From contig DASYKY010000021.1 of NCBI GenBank assembly GCA_035995025.1, positions 1-64,000 on the forward strand: DNA of 64,000 bases, read 5' to 3'. The notes under the pieces were generated by a model. That model saw only the letters and a list, made by a program, of their open reading frames with translations. It had not been told where the DNA came from and made no database searches. Positions 39,974 to 47,769 of this stretch are shown in pieces. The DNA comes from Actinophytocola sp035995025. Lineage in GTDB: Bacteria > Actinomycetota > Actinomycetes > Mycobacteriales > Pseudonocardiaceae. Positions within the stretch are counted from its first letter, which is position 1; each line of letters opens with the position of its first letter. A program made the position numbers and the translations under genes.

Positions 39974-41794
39974 GTGGCCGCGACACGGCTCGCCGACGGC
40001 GTCCATCTGTTCCGCGACACCTGCAACGTCTACGCCCTGGTGCGTGACCGCGAAGCGGTGCTGATCGACTTCGGGGACGGGGCGGTGCTCGACCACCTCG
40101 CCGAGCTCGGCGCGGACCGGGTCACCGACGTGCTGCTCACCCACCACCACCGCGACCAGGCCCAGGGCCTGCACAAGGCGGTGGCCCACGGCGCCCGGAT
40201 CTGGGTGCCGCCGTCCGAACGGGACCTGTTCGACGGGATCGCCGAGCACTGGCAGCAGCGGGAGATCTACAACTACTACGACCTGCGGCAGGATCGCTTC
40301 TCGCTGCTGGACGACGTGCCGGTGACCGGGACCGTGCCCGAGTACCGGACCCGCCGCTTCGGCGGGTTCGACGTGACCACGCTGCCGACTCCGGGCCACA
40401 CGCTCGGCTCGGTGACGTACCTGGTGGACGTGGACGGCAGGCGGCTCGCGTTCAGCGGCGACCTGATCTATGGGCCCGGCAAGGTCTGGTCGATGGCCGC
40501 CCTGCAGTGGTCCTACACCGAGCTGGAGGGTGCGCACGCGACCGTGCTGTCGCTCTACGAGCTACGGTCGCGCGAGCCGGATCTCGTGCTGCCCTCGCAC
40601 GGCGACCCGATCGCCGAGCCCGGCGCGGCGTTCGGCCTGCTGGAGACCCGGCTGCGTGCGTTCGTCGACTCGCGCCGGGCGTCCCCGTGGGACCCGCGGG
40701 ACAGCTACGACCATCCGTTCGAGGTGCTCAGCCCGCACCTGTTGCGCAACCGGACCAGCTTCGCCACCAGCTACGTGCTGCTGTCGGACACCGGTGGCGC
40801 GCTGCTGATCGACTTCGGGCTAGACATGATCGCCGGGCTGCCCGTCGGCGACGACCGCTCCTCGCGCCGCCCCTGGCTGCCATCGCTGACCGCGCTGCGC
40901 CGGGACTTCGGCGTGGACCGCGTCGAGGTCGCGCTGCCCACCCACTACCACGACGACCATGTGGCCGGGTTCAACCTGCTGCGCGAGGTCGAGGGCACCG
41001 AGATCTGGTCCGAGCGCACGGTCGCCGACGTGCTGGCCGTGCCGTCCCGCTACGACCTGCCCTGCCTGTGGTACGACCCGATCCCGGTCGACGCGGTGCT
41101 CGACGCGGGCCGGCCGGTGCGCTGGCACGAGTACGAGCTGACCACCTACCCGCTGCCCGGCCACACGCTCTACGCCGTGGCCGTGGCGTTCGAGGCCGAC
41201 GGCAGGCGGGTGGTGGCGACCGGCGACCAGCAGACCGGCACCTGGCAGCCGGGCGTCGAGCCGGAGATCCTGAACCTGCAGTACAAGAACCGGTTCCGCA
41301 TCGACGACTTCGTGGCCAGCGCCGCGCTGTACCGGAAACTGGCGCCGGACCTGATGATCAGCGGCCACTGGGAGCCCCGCGCGGTCGACGCCGACTACCT
41401 GGACCTGCTCGCGGTGCAGGGCGCGGAGCTGGCCCGGATGCACCGCGACCTGCTGCCGCTGTCCGACGTCGACTTCGACGCGGAGGGGGTCGGCGCGTGG
41501 ATCCGGCCGTACCAGGCGATCACCGCGCCCGGCAGGCCGTTCGTGGTCGAGGTCGAGGCGCGCAACCCGTTCGGCACGGCCGAGGAGGTGCGGATCCGGC
41601 TCGTCCTGCCGGACGGCTGGCGCGCCGATCCCGCCGAGGCCGCCGCGAAGGTGCCGGCCCGGGCGAGCGATACGCTCGCGTTCGTGGTCACCCCGGCCCG
41701 GCAGGCCTGCCGGCGTGCCAGGATCGCGGCCGACCTGACCGTCGGGGATCGTCACTTCGGCCAGCACGCCGAGGCGCTCGTGGACGTCCGCTGA
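39974..41794 (+). CDS. Tandem metallo-beta-lactamase-fold hydrolase
   Basis: 606 aa with two complete MBL domains and a C-terminal beta-sandwich. Domain 1 (about 1-235) has LLTHHHRDQAQG (H57-H-H59-R-D61-Q62), PTPGHTLGS and FSGDL; the usual last His of HxHxDH is Gln. Domain 2 (about 250-500) has LPTHYHDDHVAG (H324, H326, D328, H329 intact), PLPGHTL and ATGDQQTG. The tail (about 505-606, PFVVEVEARNPFGTAEEVRI) resembles NEW3/Ig-like domains. Substrate unknown. GTG 39974 follows GGAGGGG. Confidence 0.85.
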   Translation: MAATRLADGVHLFRDTCNVYALVRDREAVLIDFGDGAVLDHLAELGADRVTDVLLTHHHRDQAQGLHKAVAHGARIWVPPSERDLFDGIAEHWQQREIYNYYDLRQDRFSLLDDVPVTGTVPEYRTRRFGGFDVTTLPTPGHTLGSVTYLVDVDGRRLAFSGDLIYGPGKVWSMAALQWSYTELEGAHATVLSLYELRSREPDLVLPSHGDPIAEPGAAFGLLETRLRAFVDSRRASPWDPRDSYDHPFEVLSPHLLRNRTSFATSYVLLSDTGGALLIDFGLDMIAGLPVGDDRSSRRPWLPSLTALRRDFGVDRVEVALPTHYHDDHVAGFNLLREVEGTEIWSERTVADVLAVPSRYDLPCLWYDPIPVDAVLDAGRPVRWHEYELTTYPLPGHTLYAVAVAFEADGRRVVATGDQQTGTWQPGVEPEILNLQYKNRFRIDDFVASAALYRKLAPDLMISGHWEPRAVDADYLDLLAVQGAELARMHRDLLPLSDVDFDAEGVGAWIRPYQAITAPGRPFVVEVEARNPFGTAEEVRIRLVLPDGWRADPAEAAAKVPARASDTLAFVVTPARQACRRARIAADLTVGDRHFGQHAEALVDVR

Positions 41795-41813
41795 TCGAGA
41801 CACCCGGCCGCAC

Positions 41814-41854
41814 CCAAGGGGAACGGGACGCGACCCAGCCACAAGTACGTGCCG
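41814..41854 (+). repeat. 41-bp direct repeat, copy 1
   Basis: Starts CCAAGGGGAACGGGACGCGA and ends AGTACGTGCCG. An identical 41-bp copy lies at 42025-42065, 211 bp downstream. It sits just before the surviving N-terminal piece of a broken serine hydrolase gene. Confidence 0.93.
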
Positions 41855-42450
41855 GCCGGCGCCCCGGTCACGCCGGACACGGTGTTCTTCGCCGCCTCGA
41901 CGGCGAAAGGCGTCGCCGCGACCGTCGTGCACGTGCTGGCCGCGCGCGGCGTGCTCGGCTACGACAGGCGGATCGCCGAGCTGTGGCCGGAGTTCGGCGT
42001 ACCGGTCGAGACACTCAACCGCATCCAAGGGGAACGGGACGCGACCCAGCCACAAGTACGTGCCGAACCGGACAGCGCCAACCAAAGGTGACCACAAGAG
42101 TTAATCCCGGGGAGGCGGAACGTGGCCCGGTTCACGGCCGATCCGGGCGGCATGGCCGCGTTCGCGTCGTTCGCGCCGGACCTGCCGTTGTTCGACTCCG
42201 GCCGGTCGCACCTCACGCCGACCGCGGACCTCGCCAACGACACGGCCCTGCTGTCCGCGGACGCCCCGTCGTGGGGCGTGCTGTCCGCGCGGGCCGTGGC
42301 CCGCATGTACGCGGCGCTGCTCGACGAGGTCGACGGCGTCCGGCTGATCTCGCCGGTATCACGGTCGCGCTGACGAAGAACCGCTTCAACCCGATCGAGA
42401 TCGACGCCTACGAGCAGGTGTACGAGCCGGCCGTCGCCGAGCTGGCCTGA
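41843..42450 (+). pseudogene. Remnant of a class C beta-lactamase/serine esterase gene
   Basis: Piece 1 (41843-42024) reads TPDTVFFAASTAKGVAATVV, then GYDRRIAELWPEFGV, containing the active-site STAK (SxxK) of the family. It is interrupted by copy 2 of the 41-bp repeat. Piece 2 (from GTG 42122, with GGGGAGG upstream) reads AVARMYAALLDEVDGVRLIS, a late part of the same family. At about 42350 the frame changes to ITVALTKNRFNPIEIDAYEQ and the usual C-terminus, ending at 42450. At least two internal deletions are needed to explain it. Piece 2 might still be translated (83 aa). Confidence 0.85.
42025..42065 (+). repeat. 41-bp direct repeat, copy 2
   Basis: Perfect copy of 41814-41854, placed inside the broken serine hydrolase gene. 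No inverted termini or transposase accompany either copy. Confidence 0.93.
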
Positions 42451-42547
42451 CCTACCGGTCCGCTCCGTCTACTTCGGACCAGACCGGGTGGCCGTGGCCG
42501 GGCTCGAGGTGCCGAACCGAAACTCCCGGACACAGCAGACCGAAACA

Positions 42548-42587
42548 CGGCGAGGGCCCGGCCGGAATTCCGGCCGGGCCCTCGCCG
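42548..42587. terminator. Perfect 40-bp palindrome ending lsr2
   Basis: Twenty bases pair without mismatch around a central GAATTC, from CGGCGAGGGCCCGGCC to its complement. It starts 20 bp past the lsr2 stop on the minus strand and 98 bp past the hydrolase remnant on the plus strand, so it can stop transcription from both sides. As DNA it could extrude a cruciform. Confidence 0.85.
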
Positions 42588-42606
42588 AGGACGGGAGCGA
42601 GAGCGT

Positions 42607-42999
42607 TCAGCTCTTCTTCGCACGGGAGCGGCGCTTGGCGGGGGCAGCCTTCACCTTGTCGTCCTTCTGCGCCTCGTGGTAGGACTCGGCGACGTGCGCG
42701 GGAATGCGGCCGCGGGCGGCGAGCTCGATGCCGTTCGCCTGGGCCCATTCCCGAATCTGGCTCGCGTCGTTGTTGCCCGAGCCATTGCGGCCGGCGCCGG
42801 AACCACGCTTGACGCGGCCACCGGTGCGGCGGCCGGAATCGACGTAATCCGCGAACAGGCCACGCAGGCGCTCGGCGTTGGAATCTGTGAGGTCGATCTC
42901 GTACGTGACGCCGTCGAGCCCGAACTGAACAGTGCTGACGCTGTCCGCTGTCGTACCGTCCAGGTCGTCGACGAGCTGAACAAGAACCTTCTGAGCCAT
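42607..42999 (-). CDS. lsr2: Lsr2 nucleoid-associated silencer
   Basis: 130 aa xenogeneic silencer that bridges DNA and prefers AT-rich sequence. The N-terminal dimerisation domain is QKVLVQLVDDLDGTTADSVS then VTYEIDLTDSNAERLRGLF. The C-terminal DNA-binding domain is QIREWAQANGIELAARGRIP with the minor-groove R96-G-R98, then VAESYHEA. An extra basic tail (KAAPAKRRSRAKKS) follows. ATG 42999 follows AAGGTG. Upstream DNA is AT-richer than the rest, consistent with self-repression. Confidence 0.97.
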   Translation of the reverse strand: MAQKVLVQLVDDLDGTTADSVSTVQFGLDGVTYEIDLTDSNAERLRGLFADYVDSGRRTGGRVKRGSGAGRNGSGNNDASQIREWAQANGIELAARGRIPAHVAESYHEAQKDDKVKAAPAKRRSRAKKS

Positions 43000-43273
43000 T
43001 GAAGAGCACCTTCTGAGACGTGGATATGAGGACTTCTATCAGTTCAGCCGAACAGTATCAAATGCTCGCGCACTCTTCAAAGTAGACGGACGCAAATTCT
43101 GAGATATGCGGCCGCAGGTGGCTCCGGCGTTGCCGAGAGCAAGTTGCAGGCGATGTTCCTATTCGGTGACATTGGGTCCGCGGCATGTTGCGCTGCCGGC
43201 CCGAAACCAGTCTACGCGGACCTGACGGTGGACGCCTCGATGTCTCCGGTCGCGGGGTGTAGGCGGATCGTGA
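43000..43273 (-). promoter_or_regulatory. Lsr2 upstream region, AT-richer, no gene seen
   Basis: This 274-bp stretch before lsr2 has no credible coding frame and several AT-rich patches (around 43030-43065 and 43085-43110). It must contain the lsr2 promoter. I could not fix -35/-10 elements with confidence. Confidence 0.5.
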
Positions 43274-43316
43274 GTAATCCACTTCGGGGAGTGGTCGCGC
43301 ACCCGAAGCGGATTAC
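43274..43316 (-). terminator. Stem-loop after the cupin gene
   Basis: GTAATCC (43274-43280) pairs with GGATTAC (43310-43316), one mismatch, then CTTCGGG (43282-43288) pairs with CCCGAAG (43302-43308), leaving a 13-nt loop. It lies 15 bp past the stop of the 43332-43838 gene. Confidence 0.75.
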
Positions 43317-43331
43317 CCCGCCCCGCGGGAT

Positions 43332-43838
43332 TCAGCCCCGGGGAGTTCGGATAAGTGCTGTGATCAGTTCGGCGCGGTGTGGCCACCGCGCCTCGAGCTC
43401 GCCGGGAATCGCACCCTCGAAGTCGCTCGGCACGAAACCCGGCGCCATCGTGTTGGCGTACACGCCGTATTCCCCGCCGGGGCGAAGTCGCGCGCCCATC
43501 CAGGTGCCGTGCGGAACGACCGCCTGCACCCGCTGCCCATTCAGCACGTCGGTGCCCAGCAGAACCAGCTCGTCGCGGCCGTCCGGGTACAGGAGCAACA
43601 GCTCGATCGGGTCACCGAGGTAGAAATGCCAGATCTCGTCGGTCGGCAGCCGGTGCATGTCGGAAAAGCACGACGGATCCGGCAGCAACATCGCGATCAT
43701 GGCCGTGCCCAGCGGCTTCCCGTCGGGTCCGGTGCCCGCCGAGACATAGGTGGGCGTGAACAGCACGTCCTCCTGGGGCAGCAGGGACGTCAGCTGCCAG
43801 AGGTCCGTCAGCTCCGCCGCGGTTGGTCTTCTCGTCAT
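43332..43838 (-). CDS. Cupin_5 (DUF985) family protein
   Basis: 168 aa beta-barrel protein: GTAMIAMLLPDPSCFSDMHR, then DEIWHFYLGDPIELLLLYPD and VVPHGTWMGARL with cupin metal-type His/Glu positions, ending APGFVPSDFEGA. This family is structurally a cupin with unknown substrate. ATG 43838 with AAGGTG 8 bp upstream. Monocistronic, ended by the stem-loop at 43274-43316. Confidence 0.9.
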   Translation of the reverse strand: MTRRPTAAELTDLWQLTSLLPQEDVLFTPTYVSAGTGPDGKPLGTAMIAMLLPDPSCFSDMHRLPTDEIWHFYLGDPIELLLLYPDGRDELVLLGTDVLNGQRVQAVVPHGTWMGARLRPGGEYGVYANTMAPGFVPSDFEGAIPGELEARWPHRAELITALIRTPRG

Positions 43839-43880
43839 TCCACGCACCTTCCCACAAGGCTTCCCGAAGGGGCGGCGTTC

Positions 43881-45029
43881 ATGACGAAAGGGTCACGGCG
43901 GGAAACCGGTGCGGGTGGGCGCCGTCCCACGGCAATGCGAAGAGCGATTGCGAAACTCGCCGTGCTGCCGCTCGTGGCGCTCGGCATGCTGATCACGGGT
44001 CCCGGCGTGGCCGGGGCGTGCGCGTGCGGCGCCATTCTCGCCGACCAGCGCCTGCGGGCGGTCCAGGAGACCGCACTCGTCCACCTCACCGAGGGCACCG
44101 AGGCGGTCACGCTGAACGTCACCACCCAGACCCAGGCGACGCAGGCCGCGTTCCTCATGCCGGTGCCCGCCCGCGCGAAGTTCGAGCTCGCCGACGCGAC
44201 GGTGTTCACCGAGCTGGACGAGATCAGCCGCCCGCGCGTGGAGTACCGCACGAAGGAGGTCGACGCCGGCAGCTCCGGCGGCGCGGCGCCGGGTGCCGAG
44301 TCGAACGTGACGGTCACCGACCACACTGACGTCGGCCCGTTCGAGGTCGCACAGCTGACCGGCACCGACTCCGCCGCGGTCGCCGACTGGCTCGACGCGC
44401 ACCACTTCACGCTGCCCCCCGAACTGGCCGACGCGCTGACGCCGTACCTCGCCGAGGGCTGGCTCGTCGTCGCCGTCCAGCTCACGCCGGACACCGCGGG
44501 CAAGACGTTCGCCGAGGGCCTGCCGCCGATGCGGATGACGTTCCGCACGGACGAGCCCGTGTACCCGGTGCGCCTGTCCGCCACCGCCGAGTACTCCCAG
44601 CCGCTGCGCCTGTACGTGCTCGCCGACCACCGGATGGATGCGAGCAACCCGGCCCCGCCCGGCCAGGAGCCCGAGGCGACGTTCGCGGGCCGGCTGCGCC
44701 CGGCCGACCTGGCCGACCGTCCGGTGCTCGCGAAGCTGGTCACCGGCGGGGAGTTCCTCACCCGCTACGACGCCGCGTTCCAGCCGTCCGAGATCACCGA
44801 CGACATCCACCTCACGCGGGCGGCGAACGACGAGCCGTACCGCGCCGTGGTCACGGAAACGCGCTACGTCACCCGCTCGTCCGCGACGACCGTGGTGATG
44901 TGGGCCGTGACGATCGGGATAGCGGTGCTTTTCCTCGGCGGAGCGGCGCTGCTGCTGTCCGCCGCGTTCGTCCTGCGGCGGCGGCGATCGTCGCATATTG
45001 CGACATCCGGCGGCCGCCCGCGGACCTAA
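43881..45029 (+). CDS. DUF2330 secreted, C-terminally anchored protein
   Basis: 382 aa. Basic N-terminus then a signal segment (about 22-46, ending VAGACACGA). The large extracytoplasmic domain fits DUF2330: LHV-type strands in VQETALVHLTEGTEAVTLNV, QAAFLMPVPARAKFELAD and ADWLDAHHFTLPPEL. One C-terminal membrane helix (about 338-362) and a short basic tail hold it in the membrane. Function unknown. Divergent from the cupin gene. Confidence 0.85.
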   Translation: MTKGSRRETGAGGRRPTAMRRAIAKLAVLPLVALGMLITGPGVAGACACGAILADQRLRAVQETALVHLTEGTEAVTLNVTTQTQATQAAFLMPVPARAKFELADATVFTELDEISRPRVEYRTKEVDAGSSGGAAPGAESNVTVTDHTDVGPFEVAQLTGTDSAAVADWLDAHHFTLPPELADALTPYLAEGWLVVAVQLTPDTAGKTFAEGLPPMRMTFRTDEPVYPVRLSATAEYSQPLRLYVLADHRMDASNPAPPGQEPEATFAGRLRPADLADRPVLAKLVTGGEFLTRYDAAFQPSEITDDIHLTRAANDEPYRAVVTETRYVTRSSATTVVMWAVTIGIAVLFLGGAALLLSAAFVLRRRRSSHIATSGGRPRT

Positions 45030-45067
45030 CGTTGACGGGTGCGGTCATCTGACCTACGGAGGCAGAG

Positions 45068-46111
45068 ATGAAGGCGCTGGTCTACCACGGTCCGGGAAAC
45101 AAGTCTTGGGAGGACGTGCCCGACGCGGCCGTCCAGGAACCCACCGACGTCGTCGTACGAGTCGATACCACCACCATCTGCGGAACCGACCTGCACATCC
45201 TGCATGGCGACGTCGCCGCGGTGACCGACGGCCGGGTGCTCGGCCACGAGGCGGTCGGCACGGTGACGGCGGCCGGCGACGCGGTGAAGGGATTCTCCGT
45301 CGGGGACCGGGTGCTGGTGCCGGCCATCACGAAGTGCGGGCGGTGCGAGTACTGCCAGCGCGGCATGCCGTCGCACTGCCAGACCGTTGGCGGCATCGGC
45401 TGGATCTTCGGGCACCTCATCGACGGCACCCAGGCCGAGTTCGTCCGGGTGCCCTACGCGGACACCTCGCTGTACGCGGTGCCGGACAACGTGACCAACG
45501 AGCAGGCCATCTTCCTCGCCGACTCGCTGCCCACGGGCTACGAGGTCGGCGTGCTCGCCGGGGAGGTGCGGCCCGGCCACACCGTCGCCGTCGTCGGCGC
45601 CGGCGCGGTCGGGTTGTCCGCGATCCTCACCACGGGGCTGTGGGGTGCGTCGAAGGTGATCGCCGTGGACACCAACAAGTTCCGCCTCACCATGGCGCTC
45701 GACTTCGGTGCCACGGACGCGGTCGAGGCGGGCCCCGACACGACCCAGGCCGTGCTGGCGCTGACCGACGGCCTGGGCGTGGACGTGTCCATCGAGGCCG
45801 TCGGCTACCCCGAGACGCTGATCACGGCGGCGTCGCTGGTGCGCCCGGGCGGCACCATCGCGAACATCGGCGTGCACGGCGTGCCGGTGGAGCTGCCGAT
45901 GCAGAACCTGTGGATCCACAACGTGAAGCTGACGATGGGCCTGGTGGACACCGTGTCCATCCCGACCCTGCTGAAGATGGTCGGCAGCGGCCGCATTCCC
46001 GCGGAGAAGATGGGCACCCACACGTTCGGCTTCGACCAGATGGACGAGGCCTACGACGTGTTCTCCAACGCCGCGGCGAACGAGGCGCTGAAGGTCGTCA
46101 TCTCCGCCTAG
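45068..46111 (+). CDS. Zinc-dependent medium-chain alcohol dehydrogenase
   Basis: 347 aa. Catalytic zinc ligands C38 (TTICGTDLH) and H60-E61 (VLGHEAVG); structural zinc Cys C90, C93, C96 and C104 in KCGRCEYCQRGMPSHC; NAD(P) motif VAVVGAGAVGLSAI. Sequence type is that of secondary-alcohol/isopropanol dehydrogenases acting on small alcohols or aldehydes. ATG 45068 after ACGGAGG. Single gene; converges on whiB. Confidence 0.93.
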   Translation: MKALVYHGPGNKSWEDVPDAAVQEPTDVVVRVDTTTICGTDLHILHGDVAAVTDGRVLGHEAVGTVTAAGDAVKGFSVGDRVLVPAITKCGRCEYCQRGMPSHCQTVGGIGWIFGHLIDGTQAEFVRVPYADTSLYAVPDNVTNEQAIFLADSLPTGYEVGVLAGEVRPGHTVAVVGAGAVGLSAILTTGLWGASKVIAVDTNKFRLTMALDFGATDAVEAGPDTTQAVLALTDGLGVDVSIEAVGYPETLITAASLVRPGGTIANIGVHGVPVELPMQNLWIHNVKLTMGLVDTVSIPTLLKMVGSGRIPAEKMGTHTFGFDQMDEAYDVFSNAAANEALKVVISA

Positions 46112-46127
46112 AAACGGCTGAGAACGG

Positions 46128-46391
46128 TCAGGCGGCCTGGTGCTGCCGGCGCGTGCGGCGGGTCAGTGCCCGGCGCTCGCGCTCGGTGGTGCCGCCGAAG
46201 ACGCCGTGGTCGAGCCCGTTGTCCAGCGCGTAGCGCAGGCACTGCTCCCGCACGGGGCAGCGGGCGCAGACGGCCTTGGCCTCTGCCGCCTGCCGGGCGC
46301 CGGGGCCGACCGCGGAGATGGGAAAGAACAGCTCGGGATCGGTGTCGCGGCAGGCGGCACGGTGCCGCCAGTCGGTGTGCGTCATGTCCAT
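46128..46391 (-). CDS. WhiB-family iron-sulphur transcription factor
   Basis: 87 aa Wbl protein that holds a [4Fe-4S] cluster through C14, C42, C45 and C51 (HRAACRD, CARCPVREQC), followed by the beta-turn G63-V-F-G-G (usually GVWGG) and a basic DNA-contacting tail RERRALTRRTRR. Such proteins bind sigma factor region 4 and respond to O2 or NO. Closest by pattern to WhiB1-type, but I do not assign a number. ATG 46391 with GGAGG 12 bp upstream. Confidence 0.93.
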   Translation of the reverse strand: MDMTHTDWRHRAACRDTDPELFFPISAVGPGARQAAEAKAVCARCPVREQCLRYALDNGLDHGVFGGTTERERRALTRRTRRQHQAA

Positions 46392-46540
46392 GGTGGTGTG
46401 CCGCCTCCAATCACGGCGCCGAGCCGCCCGCACGCGCGAGCGACTCTTGGTATTGGCGTTTGAGATGGGGATTTGCCGAGGACCGGCCTCAGGCATCGTA
46501 AGTCACCAACGCCGTCGGGCGCGCCTGTATTCCGCGCGCA

Positions 46541-46576
46541 CGCGAAAGGCCCCGGAGCGACTCCGGGGCCTTCGCG
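46541..46576 (-). terminator. Stem-loop after the ThuA-domain gene
   Basis: AAGGCCCCGGAG (46546-46557) pairs perfectly with CTCCGGGGCCTT (46561-46572) around a 3-nt loop, with CGCG flanks adding more pairs. It lies 19 bp past the 46591 stop and separates it from the whiB promoter. Confidence 0.87.
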
Positions 46577-46590
46577 TCGTGCGCGGTGGG

Positions 46591-47754
46591 TCAGGTGCCG
46601 GTGACCGACAGCTCCCACAGCGAGTAACCCCACTGGGTGCCGCGCTGCGTGCCGTACACGCGGACGTACCGGCCGTTCGCCGACACCGCCACGTCGTCCG
46701 TGCCGCCGTCGCCGGTCGTCGTGCCGTAGGCGCGCTGCCAGCTCGCCCCGTCGCCCGACGTCTGGATCTCGTAGGCCCGCCCGTACGCCGTCTCCCACGT
46801 CAGCCGCACGCGGCTGATCGCGTGGCTCGCACCCAGGTCCACGGTGATCCACTGTGGATCGGCGAACGCGCTGCTCCACCGCGTGCCGGTGTTGCCGTCC
46901 ACGGCGTTCGCGCCCGCGTGCGGGGTGCCTGGCTCCACACTGGACACCGTGACCGGGCGGCCGCGGGCCAGTTCCGTGCCACCACCGGTGGCCGGCCGGC
47001 AGTCGGCGGCCACCGCCCTACTCGCCACCTGGATGCCGCCCAGCAGCATGCGGGTGAACAGCGGGTCCGAATAGGACTCGATGGTGTGGCCGAGCCCGGT
47101 GTACCAGGCCCGCCCGGCACCCTGGTCGTGGCACCAGGTGATCGGGTGGTCGCCGCCCATCGAGCCGCCGCTGTAGGTCGACTCGTCCAGGCTGGCCAGC
47201 ACCTTCACCGCCGACCGCGGGTTGGTGCGGTAGTTGTACCACTCGTCGAAGCGGCTCCAGACCGCCGGCAGGTGCGCGGTCGACGGGTTCGCGTGGTCCT
47301 CGACCACCACGGACGCCTGCTGCTGCGCCGGGTGCGACTGGAACCACGCGCCGACCAGCCCGCCGTACCACGGCCAGTCGTACTCGGTGTCGGCCGCGGC
47401 GTGCACGCCGACGTACCCGCCGCCGGCGGTGACGTAGGACTCGAACGCCGTCTGCTGGCTCGCGTCGAGCACGTCCCCGGTCGTCGACAACCACACGACC
47501 GCCTGGTACTGCGCGAGGTTCTGCGTGGTGAACGCGGCCGCGTCCTCGGTCGCGTCCACGGCGAAGCCGTTCTGCGAGCCGAGCTGGCGGATCGCCGCGA
47601 TCCCGGCCGGGATCGAGTCGTGCCGGAACCCGGCGGTCTTGGAGAACACCAGGACCTTCGTCAGGGGTGCCGCCGCGGCGGGTGGCACGGCGGCCGTCAC
47701 GAGCGTGACCGCGAGCGCCGCGAGCAGGGCGGCCGCCCGGATGAGTGTGCGCAT
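46591..47754 (-). CDS. Secreted ThuA-domain protein with F5/8-type (discoidin) module
   Basis: 387 aa. Signal peptide about 1-28 (PPAAAAPL). ThuA-like glutamine-amidotransferase fold about 30-250: VLVFSKTAGFRHDSIPAGIA, GGGYVGVHAAADTEYDWPWY, and GGDHPITWCHDQGAGRAWYT. A discoidin/CBM32 domain about 258-387 follows: HAGANAVDGNTGTRWSS and PQWITVDLGASHAISRVRLT. Probably binds or processes a sugar at the cell surface together with the neighbouring sugar dehydrogenase, with which it is commonly paired in actinomycetes. ATG 47754 with AAGGAGG upstream, 15 bp after the dehydrogenase stop: same operon. Confidence 0.9.
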   Translation of the reverse strand: MRTLIRAAALLAALAVTLVTAAVPPAAAAPLTKVLVFSKTAGFRHDSIPAGIAAIRQLGSQNGFAVDATEDAAAFTTQNLAQYQAVVWLSTTGDVLDASQQTAFESYVTAGGGYVGVHAAADTEYDWPWYGGLVGAWFQSHPAQQQASVVVEDHANPSTAHLPAVWSRFDEWYNYRTNPRSAVKVLASLDESTYSGGSMGGDHPITWCHDQGAGRAWYTGLGHTIESYSDPLFTRMLLGGIQVASRAVAADCRPATGGGTELARGRPVTVSSVEPGTPHAGANAVDGNTGTRWSSAFADPQWITVDLGASHAISRVRLTWETAYGRAYEIQTSGDGASWQRAYGTTTGDGGTDDVAVSANGRYVRVYGTQRGTQWGYSLWELSVTGT

Positions 47755-47769
47755 CGCATACCTCCTTTC

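Noticed and set aside
41814..42065. An insertion sequence bounded by the 41-bp repeats.
   Set aside because: The 170 bp between the copies is host hydrolase sequence; no transposase, terminal inverted repeats or target duplication is seen.
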